A DNA stretch of 64,000 bases from positions 62,001 to 126,000 of the forward strand of contig JAIUNV010000002.1 of assembly GCA_020161435.1 (NCBI GenBank), read 5' to 3'. The notes below the pieces were generated by a model. That model was given only the letters and a program-made list of their open reading frames with translations, did no database searches and had not been told where the DNA came from. Positions 18,248 through 24,957 of the stretch are shown one piece after another; within the stretch, counting starts at the first letter, position 1, and each line of letters starts with the position of its first letter. This DNA comes from Bacteroidota bacterium (GTDB taxonomy: Bacteria > Bacteroidota > Bacteroidia > Chitinophagales > Chitinophagaceae). Position numbers and translations under genes: made by a program.

Positions 18248-18997
18248 TTATTTGTACAACGCCCGTAACTGAGCATATTTATGGTAAGAGTAGTATGCGT
18301 TCATACAGGCAATCCGCCAGCCGGCTGTACCATCTAAAAATCCGGCCCGAAAGAAAAAGCCATTTAAGAAAGACCAACCCGCACTTAACCAAGGTTTCAT
18401 GCTGCTGACCCGTTTGCCTCTTATATACATGGCTTGTGCGGCTATGTCACTAAAGCGAATCATTTGGCGGCGGTGTTCTTCTGCAGTGGCAAACGACCAG
18501 TGCAAAATATCCAGCGGCACCTTATCAAGGGTAGCGTTGGCAACGGTCACCACTTTGTCATGCGGATTTTCTCCTCCCCAATGCCCCATTTCTTTTCGCC
18601 ACAGTCGTAGTTTTTTATCGGGATAATAATCGCCGTGTTTAATCCATTGACCACAGTAATTGTTCAACCGGTTAAAGATGTAAGCATCTTTTGATAAGCC
18701 TTTTTCTTTGGCTTGTTGCAACCATTGTTGCAGGGGGTCACTCAGGGCTTCATCAGCATCCAAACTTAAAATGTAATCAGCATTGGCAAGGCTGGCTGCA
18801 AAATTCTTTTGTTCGATGTATCCTAAAAATGGCTGATGAATTACCCTTGCTCCTATCGCTTCACTAATAGCCACAGTATCATCTGTAGAACCGGAATCCA
18901 CCACGATGATTTCATCGGCCACGGCTTTTACCGAATGCAGGCAGCGGGCTATTTTATCGGCTTCGTTGTAGGCTATGATAACTGCAGCAATAGACAT
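18248..18997 (-). CDS. glycosyltransferase family 2 (WaaE/KdtX-like)
   Basis: 249 residues. GT-A fold: MSIAAVIIAYNEADKIARCL, EIIVVDSGSTDDTVAISEA, FLGYIEQKNFAASLANADYI, then the DXD-type LSLDADEALSD. The middle (FNRLNNYCGQWIKHGDYYPDKKLRLW) and the later NPHDKVVTV match the lipopolysaccharide-core beta-glucosyltransferase branch of GT2. It probably acts on the inner face of the membrane in LPS or surface-glycan assembly. It lies 12 bases downstream of the GT4 gene. Confidence 0.92.
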   Translation of the reverse strand: MSIAAVIIAYNEADKIARCLHSVKAVADEIIVVDSGSTDDTVAISEAIGARVIHQPFLGYIEQKNFAASLANADYILSLDADEALSDPLQQWLQQAKEKGLSKDAYIFNRLNNYCGQWIKHGDYYPDKKLRLWRKEMGHWGGENPHDKVVTVANATLDKVPLDILHWSFATAEEHRRQMIRFSDIAAQAMYIRGKRVSSMKPWLSAGWSFLNGFFFRAGFLDGTAGWRIACMNAYYSYHKYAQLRALYK

Positions 18998-19009
18998 GTG
19001 CCAATGAAT

Positions 19010-20155
19010 TTAAAACAAAGATGAATACACCTGATGTACGGAAGCTGCTGCAATTTCATTGCTGAATTGCTGTGCATAGGCAATGCCTTTTGCAATATGC
19101 TCTTGCACCAATGCAGCATCGGTAAGTATGCGGCGCATTTGGTGAGCTATTTGTTCCGGGTTGGATGGGTCTACATAAAAGGCAGCATCGCCACCCGCTT
19201 CGGGCAGGCAAGATGTATTGCTGGTGATAACCGGTACCCGGCTGTACAAACCTTCCAGCACAGGTATGCCAAAGCCTTCGAAAAAGGATGGATAAATGAG
19301 CATGCTACTCATTTGGTAAATGGCGGGAAAATCTTCGGCATCCACACCTACCCTTCCGTTGGCCTGTTGTTTGTACGATAAAAATATCACCCTGTTGCTG
19401 AGTTGATGCCCGGCTATAAATGCTTCTACTTTCGCTTTATATTCTTTGCCTCTGCCAATCACTACCAATGGCAACGTCACGTCCTTAGCTTGATGCAATG
19501 CCTTGCAAATTTTGATCAGGTTTTTTCTTTCAATGATAGAACCTACATATAAAAGATACTCCTGTGGCAAGCCATACTTTTCCCGAACAGCTTTCTTTAT
19601 TTCATTGCTGGCCTGCTGGGCATACATCGGATGACAACTTTGATAGCACACATGAACCTTACGTTCATCTGCAGCATAGATGTCAATCAAATCCTGTTTG
19701 GTTTGCTGGCTGATGGCAATGATAGCATCCGCATTGGCGCAGGCATAGCGAAACTTTCGGGTATATATTTTTCTATCCAGCCAAGGGTATTGGTCAGGAT
19801 AGCGTTCATGAATCAGGTCATGCATGGTTACAACCGAACGAATGCCGCTTTGTGCAATACCCTGTGGTATTTCGTGGCTGAGGCCATGATACAATTGAAT
19901 GTTGTGCTTTTTCAAATTGCCCACTACCCAACTGCTACGCCATGCAGATGGCAACATTTTATGCAATGGTTGTTGCGGAAGCATCACCTCCATGTTACTG
20001 CCCGTAGCCTGAAACAACCGGCCCAATTTGGGTGTACACAAATAGTAATGATGCTGCGGAAAATCTTTGGCCAACGACGATATCAAAGTCCGGCTGTAAT
20101 TGCCCAAACCAGTATCGTTTACAAAAGCTCTTTTGGCGTCGAAGGCGATATTCAT
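19010..20155 (-). CDS. glycosyltransferase family 4
   Basis: 381 residues from the ATG giving MNIAFDAKRAFVNDTGLGNY. A start 22 codons earlier would run into the upstream region and lacks homology. GT-B fold: N-terminal glycine-rich loop TGLGNYSRTL, mid-protein VVTMHDLIHERYPDQYPWLD, YLLYVGSIIERKNL, and the retaining E-x7-E nucleotide-sugar site SFFEGFGIPVLEGLYSRVPV. It transfers a hexose in surface polysaccharide synthesis; donor and acceptor are not predictable. First gene of a leftward GT4-GT2-FkbM set. Confidence 0.92.
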   Translation of the reverse strand: MNIAFDAKRAFVNDTGLGNYSRTLISSLAKDFPQHHYYLCTPKLGRLFQATGSNMEVMLPQQPLHKMLPSAWRSSWVVGNLKKHNIQLYHGLSHEIPQGIAQSGIRSVVTMHDLIHERYPDQYPWLDRKIYTRKFRYACANADAIIAISQQTKQDLIDIYAADERKVHVCYQSCHPMYAQQASNEIKKAVREKYGLPQEYLLYVGSIIERKNLIKICKALHQAKDVTLPLVVIGRGKEYKAKVEAFIAGHQLSNRVIFLSYKQQANGRVGVDAEDFPAIYQMSSMLIYPSFFEGFGIPVLEGLYSRVPVITSNTSCLPEAGGDAAFYVDPSNPEQIAHQMRRILTDAALVQEHIAKGIAYAQQFSNEIAAASVHQVYSSLF

Positions 20156-20268
20156 GTGTTGCAAAGTAGGCGCAAATATATTCAAAGCATGTTGCAGCAT
20201 TCGTGCTGCCCGGCTAAGCACCTACATTTGCAGCCGCAGGCATTGGCCTTTGCGTTAAAAATACAGGC

Positions 20269-21174
20269 ATGAAAGTTTCCGGTTTTACATACGTCCGCAA
20301 TGGCATTCATCTCGATTATCCATTCGTAGAGTCCATTAAAAGTTTGCTGCCACTGGTAGATGAACTGGTAGTGGTTGTGGGCGATTCGCATGACGGAACC
20401 CGTGAAGCAGTCGAAAATATTGGCGACCCTAAAATCAAGATTGTCGATACTATTTGGCCGGCAGACCTGCGCAAAGGCGGAAAGATTTTTGCCTTGCAGG
20501 CCAACATCGGCCTAGACAACTGCAGCGCAGATGCCGACTGGATTTTTACCCTGCAGGCCGACGAAGTGTTGCACGAAAAAGAATTGCCTATCATTCGGCA
20601 AAGCATGGAAGCGGCTTTGCACAATCCCAAGATTGAGGGATTTCTTTTCCGTTTCCTGAATTTCTACGGCGATTTTCGCCACTTTGGCCCCAGCCGCCGG
20701 TACCACCAACATGAAATTCGCATTGTTCGCAACGGCATAAATGCCCGCCCCTACCGCGATTCGCAAGGGTTTCGGGTGTTCATCAACAATGAAGATGAAA
20801 GCACTGCCCGTAAGCTAAACGTGTGGTCTATTCCTTGCCGGGTGTTTCATTACAGCTATGTAAAAAATCCGAAAACACAACTGCTCAAACAGGCAGAGTT
20901 TGGCAGCCGCTGGCACGATGGAGAAGATTATGTGGCCAATTTTTTAGCGGCCAATCCCGATGGTTTTGATTACAGCCAGATAGATTACCTCGCCACTTTC
21001 GATGAAGCGCATCCTGCCCTGATGCAGCCCCGGATCGCCGCTCAGGATTGGACATTTAATTACAATCCGGCTGTAAACAATATGTCGGCAAAAGAGAAAA
21101 TACTACGCTGGGTAGAAAAGCTGACCGGCAAACAGTTTTTCATTTACAAGAATTATAAAATAGTAAAGGAATAG
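20269..21174 (+). CDS. glycosyltransferase family 2
   Basis: 301 residues. It starts MKVSGFTYVRNGIHLDYPFV, and the GT-A nucleotide site follows (DELVVVVGDSHDGTRE), with the DXD-like FTLQADEVLHE. The C-terminal third (RKLNVWSIPCRVFHYSYVKN, WHDGEDYVANFL) is typical of a Bacteroidetes GT2 subfamily. A TACATTTG box at 20223-20230 lies 38 bases before the ATG. It is divergent from the GT4 gene and completes the glycan cluster. Confidence 0.9.
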   Translation: MKVSGFTYVRNGIHLDYPFVESIKSLLPLVDELVVVVGDSHDGTREAVENIGDPKIKIVDTIWPADLRKGGKIFALQANIGLDNCSADADWIFTLQADEVLHEKELPIIRQSMEAALHNPKIEGFLFRFLNFYGDFRHFGPSRRYHQHEIRIVRNGINARPYRDSQGFRVFINNEDESTARKLNVWSIPCRVFHYSYVKNPKTQLLKQAEFGSRWHDGEDYVANFLAANPDGFDYSQIDYLATFDEAHPALMQPRIAAQDWTFNYNPAVNNMSAKEKILRWVEKLTGKQFFIYKNYKIVKE

Positions 21175-21245
21175 CGGTGGCCATTTGAAGCAGGTAGTTG
21201 TTTTTTTATTGAATTTCGCCGCCCGACACTTAAAAAACAAGCATT

Positions 21246-22058
21246 ATGCAATTGAAAGAAGCGATTCAGGCAGCCTTTGAAAACAGGGCCCTGTTGCAAC
21301 AAATAGAATACAGTGAGGCTGTAGAAATTGTGATTGAAGAAGTAGACAAAGGTCGCCTGCGGGTGGCTGAACCCACCGAAAACGGCTGGCAGGTAAATGA
21401 GTGGGTAAAGCAGGCCATCCTCATGTATTTCGGCATCCGCAAAATGGAAACCTTTAACCTCCACCCTTTTGAGTTTTACGACAAAATGAAACTCAAAAGC
21501 AACTACGCCGATTTGGGTGTACGTGCTGTACCGCATGCCGTGGCCCGCTACGGAGCATTCCTGGCCCGCAATGTTGTATTGATGCCTTCTTACGTTAACA
21601 TTGGCGCTTATGTAGATGAAGGCACCATGGTGGATACTTGGGCAACTGTGGGCAGCTGTGCTCAAATTGGTAAAGGCGTACATCTTAGTGGTGGCGTAGG
21701 CATTGGCGGCGTGTTGGAACCCTTGCAAGCAAGCCCGGTGATCATTGAAGATGGTTGCTTTTTAGGAAGCCGCAGCATTGTGGTAGAAGGCGTGATTGTA
21801 GAAAAGGAAGCTGTGCTTGGTGCCAATGTTGTACTTACACAAAGCACCAAAATTATTGATGTGAGTGGTAGCGAACCCATCGAGTACAAAGGCCGTGTAC
21901 CAGCCCGCAGCGTTGTAATTCCGGGCACCTACAACAAGCAATTTCCTGCCGGTACTTATGGTGTAAACTGTGCGTTGATCATTGGCCAGCGCAAGCCCAG
22001 CACCGATTTGAAAACCAGTTTGAATGATGCACTCCGCGACTTTAATGTAGCAGTGTAA
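21246..22058 (+). CDS. dapD: 2,3,4,5-tetrahydropyridine-2,6-dicarboxylate N-succinyltransferase
   Basis: 270 residues, the usual DapD length. It adds succinate from succinyl-CoA in the lysine/diaminopimelate pathway. The N-terminal helical domain (MQLKEAIQAAFENRALLQQ) is followed by a left-handed beta-helix of hexapeptide repeats: NVVLMPSYVNIGAYVDEGTM, VDTWATVGSCAQIGKGVHLS, GGVGIGGVLEPLQ, IIEDGCFLGSRSIVVEGVIV. The ending GTYGVNCALIIGQRKPSTD matches the family. It stands alone, ahead of a hairpin and the tRNA-Leu gene. Confidence 0.97.
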   Translation: MQLKEAIQAAFENRALLQQIEYSEAVEIVIEEVDKGRLRVAEPTENGWQVNEWVKQAILMYFGIRKMETFNLHPFEFYDKMKLKSNYADLGVRAVPHAVARYGAFLARNVVLMPSYVNIGAYVDEGTMVDTWATVGSCAQIGKGVHLSGGVGIGGVLEPLQASPVIIEDGCFLGSRSIVVEGVIVEKEAVLGANVVLTQSTKIIDVSGSEPIEYKGRVPARSVVIPGTYNKQFPAGTYGVNCALIIGQRKPSTDLKTSLNDALRDFNVAV

Positions 22059-22070
22059 AAAAGAAAATAA

Positions 22071-22108
22071 GCCTATTTGAAAATTTCGGTTGGAGTTTTC
22101 AAATAGGC
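22071..22108 (+). terminator. dapD 3' hairpin
   Basis: A perfect 13-base stem, GCCTATTTGAAAA with TTTTCAAATAGGC, and a 12-base loop. It has no long T-run behind it. The -33 TTG of the next promoter is in the loop, so the hairpin and the tRNA promoter share the same DNA. Confidence 0.7.
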
Positions 22109-22119
22109 CTCTATATTTG
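22090..22119 (+). promoter_or_regulatory. tRNA-Leu promoter
   Basis: TTG (22090-22092), 19 bases, then TATATTTG (22112-22119), a full match to the Bacteroidetes promoter. Transcription would start near 22126, about 40 bases before the tRNA. Confidence 0.65.
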
Positions 22120-22167
22120 CAACCCGATCTGAAAATTGAACCCCGGTTCAATGATTATCAATCACCT

Positions 22168-22251
22168 GCCCAGGTGGCGAAATTGGTAGACGCACTGTGT
22201 TCAGGTCGCAGCGCCTTCACGGGTGTGCTGGTTCGAATCCAGTCCTGGGCA
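22168..22251 (+). tRNA. tRNA-Leu (anticodon CAG)
   Basis: 84 bases. The acceptor arm GCCCAGG pairs with CCTGGGC and the discriminator base is A. The D-arm contains GGCGAAATTGGTAGACGC. The anticodon loop TTCAGGT on a CTGTG/CGCAG stem gives CAG at positions 34-36. A long class II variable arm and a T-arm GCTGG-TTCGAAT-CCAGT follow. CCA is not encoded. Its last 34 bases (22219-22252, including one base past the discriminator) recur after the GIY-YIG gene. Confidence 0.96.
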
Positions 22252-22252
22252 C
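22219..22252 (+). repeat. tRNA-Leu 3' end, first copy of 34-base direct repeat
   Basis: Bases 22219-22234 (variable arm to T-loop) and 22235-22252 (T-loop to acceptor end plus one base) are the same as 22539-22554 and 22582-22599. This copy is continuous and part of the working tRNA. Confidence 0.9.
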
Positions 22253-22256
22253 TTCA

Positions 22257-22290
22257 ATAGCCTGAGCAAAATGCTCGGGCTATTTTTGTT
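22257..22290 (+). terminator. terminator behind tRNA-Leu
   Basis: ATAGCCTGAGC (22257-22267) pairs with GCTCGGGCTAT (22273-22283), with one T-G wobble and a 5-base loop, followed by TTTTTGTTTT. It ends two bases before the GIY-YIG start codon, so that gene would have to be read through or have another promoter. Confidence 0.85.
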
Positions 22291-22292
22291 TT

Positions 22293-22538
22293 ATGGTATT
22301 CGTATATGTCATAGAAAGTTTGCTCGACCAGAGCTGGTATACCGGAATGGCTTTGAATGCAGAGCTTCGGTTAAAAGAGCACAATGCGGGTAAAAGCAAG
22401 TATACAAAAGGGCACATGCCTTGGAAAATTATTTACACTGAAGAACATCCCGATTGGGCAGCTGCCAGAGTGAGAGAAAAATATCTCAAAACAAGCCATG
22501 GAAAACAATGGCTGAAAAACAAGCTCAATAGTAACTGA
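22293..22538 (+). CDS. small GIY-YIG nuclease-domain protein
   Basis: 81 residues, a bare GIY-YIG domain of the YhbQ/UPF0213 size. The motif is present in variant form: VYVIES, then WYTGM (YVI...YTG in place of GIY...YIG). The catalytic-helix arginine is in ELRLKEHNAGKSKYTKG, and the metal-binding glutamate is probably in RVREKYLKTSHGKQW. The family nicks or cuts DNA with a divalent metal; a real target is not known for these stand-alone forms. The gene is flanked by tRNA-Leu on the left and by an exact copy of the tRNA 3' end on the right, which begins one base after its stop codon. Confidence 0.9.
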   Translation: MVFVYVIESLLDQSWYTGMALNAELRLKEHNAGKSKYTKGHMPWKIIYTEEHPDWAAARVREKYLKTSHGKQWLKNKLNSN

Positions 22539-22599
22539 ACGGGTGTGCTGGTTCCCTGTCTGCTTGACGCAGTCAGGCAGGGAATCCAGTCCTGGGCAC
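22539..22599 (+). repeat. second, interrupted copy of the tRNA-Leu 3' end
   Basis: The 34 bases of the tRNA 3' end recur without a mismatch, split after GGTTC in the T-loop by 27 foreign bases (22555-22581). It starts directly after the GIY-YIG stop codon and lies 320 bases from the first copy. It has no 5' half, so it cannot be a tRNA. The arrangement resembles an attachment-site duplication. Confidence 0.9.
22555..22581. repeat. 27-base imperfect palindrome inside the tRNA fragment
   Basis: With two flanking bases per side it forms a stem TTCCCTGTCTG / CAGGCAGGGAA (one T-G wobble) around an 11-base loop. An alternative inner hairpin is TGAC-GCA-GTCA. It sits exactly in the TTC|GAA centre of the T-loop. 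The form is that of a short interspersed palindromic repeat. I saw no second copy in the window by eye. Confidence 0.8.
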
Positions 22600-22600
22600 C

Positions 22601-22636
22601 AAATAAAAAACCTCGCATTTGCGAGGTTTTTTATTT
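22601..22636. terminator. bidirectional intrinsic terminator
   Basis: A perfect 16-base stem, AAATAAAAAACCTCGC with GCGAGGTTTTTTATTT, and a 4-base loop. It lies one base past the tRNA-fragment copy and serves as terminator for the convergent alcohol dehydrogenase. It may be the original terminator of the tRNA gene before insertion. Confidence 0.92.
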
Positions 22637-22651
22637 ATGGGTCCGTTGGTT

Positions 22652-23695
22652 TTACAACGTATTCATATCAATCACAAAACGGTACTTCACATCATTTTTC
22701 ACCAAGCGTTCATAGGCATTGTTGATGTCGGCGGCGGCTATCACTTCCACATCGGCTACCACATTGTGCTCGGCACAAAAGTCCAGCATCTCTTGTGTTT
22801 CTTTCATACTGCCAATCATGGAACCAATAATGCTGCGCCGATTACTGATGAGAGAAAACGGCGCCACTTTAGGTGCTTCGGGTGGCAAGCCCACTACCAG
22901 CAATTTGCCTTCTAATGCCAACAGGTTGAGGTAGCCGGTAAAATTGTGATTGGCACTCACAGTATCTAAAATGATATCGAAGTAGCTGCCATATTGCTTC
23001 ATTTGTTCTTTATCGGTGGTGAGGATAAAGTTCGTTGCCCCCAAACGCTTCGCATCTGCTTCTTTGGAAGGCGAAGTGCTGAGTACTGAAACTTCTGCAC
23101 CAAATGCCACTGCAAATTTTACACCCATGTGGCCCAAGCCTCCGAGACCAACCACTCCTACTTTCATGCCCGCTTTTACACCTGCAAAACGGAGCGGTGA
23201 ATAGGTGGTGATACCGGCACACAACAAAGGTGCCACAGCACTCAGGTTGAGTCTGTCATCCACCTTCAACACAAATTTTTCTTTCACCACAATGCCACTG
23301 GAATAACCACCTTGTGAAACAGTAACACCATCTCTTTCCATAGCATTATAGGTGCCGGTAGCGCCTTCTACACAATACTGTTCGTAGTCGGCCTGGCAAT
23401 GCTTGCAGGTATTGCAACTATCAATAATAACGCCCACACCAACGGTATCGCCCACTTTGTATTTGGTAACAGCACTACCCACAGCAGCTACTTTACCCAC
23501 TATTTCGTGACCTGGCACCATGGGGTACATAGAGCCACCCCATTCATCCCGCACCTGATGCAAATCGCTGTGGCAAACACCACAATATAAAATGTCAACC
23601 TGCACATCATCGGGGCGAAGGTCGCGGCGTTCAAAAGAGAAAGGCGCCAACGGACTTGTGGCTGATTGGGCTGCATACGCTTTTACTGATATCAT
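22652..23695 (-). CDS. zinc-dependent alcohol dehydrogenase, cinnamyl-alcohol/YahK type
   Basis: 347 residues. Catalytic zinc ligands: C41 in YCGVCHSD, H63-E64 in PGHEIVG, and a later cysteine in LLCAGITTY. The structural zinc site is C94, C97, C100 and C108. The coenzyme fold is GVVGLGGLGHMGVKFAVAFG. The sequence CHSDLHQVRDEW places it with the NADP-using CAD-like group that reduces aldehydes. It stands alone, with a shared terminator downstream and 98 bases separating it from the adaptor gene upstream. Confidence 0.93.
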   Translation of the reverse strand: MISVKAYAAQSATSPLAPFSFERRDLRPDDVQVDILYCGVCHSDLHQVRDEWGGSMYPMVPGHEIVGKVAAVGSAVTKYKVGDTVGVGVIIDSCNTCKHCQADYEQYCVEGATGTYNAMERDGVTVSQGGYSSGIVVKEKFVLKVDDRLNLSAVAPLLCAGITTYSPLRFAGVKAGMKVGVVGLGGLGHMGVKFAVAFGAEVSVLSTSPSKEADAKRLGATNFILTTDKEQMKQYGSYFDIILDTVSANHNFTGYLNLLALEGKLLVVGLPPEAPKVAPFSLISNRRSIIGSMIGSMKETQEMLDFCAEHNVVADVEVIAAADINNAYERLVKNDVKYRFVIDMNTL

Positions 23696-23793
23696 GTTCT
23701 ATGTTTTTTAAGTAGACAATACAAAAGTCGAAGAATACAAAACGGCATCCAATACATTTTGTTGGCCAAAAGAAAAAGTACAGACTCAATGGA

Positions 23794-24930
23794 CTACTCC
23801 TCTTCTTCAGATTTCAAAATCATGCCTAGCAAACTAAAGGCCCCTTTGGCGACCACTTTTTTGCCAGCCCAATAGAAGTTGCTGCTGCTGATGCCTACCA
23901 AACCGTTTTCCTTATCGCCGGGCGTAATTTCTACCAATTGAAATTGCTTGCTGGTTGTTTGCACAAATACAAAGTGTTTACCCTTGCTCAACAAAATGGC
24001 AGCTTCGGGTACTGCAGGCTGCATTTGCTTGCCTAATTCGATGGTTGCTGTTACTGCCATACCGGGCACCAGTTCTCTGGAGTATTGGTGAAAATGGCAA
24101 TGCACCATGCCAGAACGGGTATCGTCAATAGTGCGGCTCACCAGCAATACATCTGCAGGATAGGCTTTTTCGGGATGGGCCACTAAGCGTACTGCCACTT
24201 CCTGATCTTTCTGAATGAGGGGTAAATCTTTTTCAAACACTGTAAGTGAAGCATGAATATCACCGGGGTCTACCAACTCCGCCAGTACTTCTGTAGGGGC
24301 TACATAGCGGCCTTTGTTAACGGGTACTTTCGAAATAAAACCATGAATAGGCGAACGAACCGCAATGGTACGAGACATGTTTTCTGTGGTCAGTTGTACT
24401 GCATCAATACCAATGAGTGCTAATTTTTGTTTCAGTGCTTCCTGCATGGCTTTTTGCGCATCAAAGTCGGCTTTTGTTTGCTGATACATTTTTTGACTGC
24501 TGGCTTCGGTAGCGGCCAATTGCTGCTGTCGTTCCAGTTCTTTTTCCAGGAAATACATTTTGCTTTTGCCTACCAAATAATCTTGTTGCAATTGAATGTA
24601 AGCAGGATCTTCCATCGTAATGAGCACTGCCCCTTTGTTGATTTCTTGCCCGGGCAGCAAATCAATACTCTTGATGTAACCACCCATAGGGCAGGTAATA
24701 CTCACCATGTTTTGCGGCGGCACATCAATGGTACCGTTGAGTTGCACAGTCTGGTTGATATGAGCTGAAACAACATCCACAATTTCGATACCACCGTTTT
24801 TAATTTGTGCATCGGTCAATTGAAGAGTGGTGCTTACCGCAGCCGGAGCTTTGGCTTCTTCTTTGGCTGCATCCTTTGTGCCACAGGCCGTTGATACAAC
24901 AAGGATGCTATAGAACAATATTTTTTTCAT
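23794..24930 (-). CDS. RND efflux adaptor lipoprotein (CusB/CzcB-like)
   Basis: 378 residues. The N-terminus MKKILFYSILVVSTACGTKD has a lipobox at STAC. HlyD/CusB architecture: a lipoyl half at GTIDVPPQNMVSITCPMGGY, a hairpin coiled coil rich in Gln (LQQDYLVGKSKMYFLEKELE), a beta-barrel, and a membrane-proximal domain (VPEAAILLSKGKHFVFVQ). It links the inner-membrane pump to the outer-membrane channel, both parts of the 1457-residue fusion encoded 27 bases upstream. The pair is likely one operon for metal export. Confidence 0.92.
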   Translation of the reverse strand: MKKILFYSILVVSTACGTKDAAKEEAKAPAAVSTTLQLTDAQIKNGGIEIVDVVSAHINQTVQLNGTIDVPPQNMVSITCPMGGYIKSIDLLPGQEINKGAVLITMEDPAYIQLQQDYLVGKSKMYFLEKELERQQQLAATEASSQKMYQQTKADFDAQKAMQEALKQKLALIGIDAVQLTTENMSRTIAVRSPIHGFISKVPVNKGRYVAPTEVLAELVDPGDIHASLTVFEKDLPLIQKDQEVAVRLVAHPEKAYPADVLLVSRTIDDTRSGMVHCHFHQYSRELVPGMAVTATIELGKQMQPAVPEAAILLSKGKHFVFVQTTSKQFQLVEITPGDKENGLVGISSSNFYWAGKKVVAKGAFSLLGMILKSEEEE

Positions 24931-24957
24931 AATGAAATGTCTTAACGATTGAGCTGA

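Noticed and set aside
22539..22600. A second tRNA-Leu gene
   Set aside because: Only the 3' half is present and it is split by 27 bases, so no complete cloverleaf can form.
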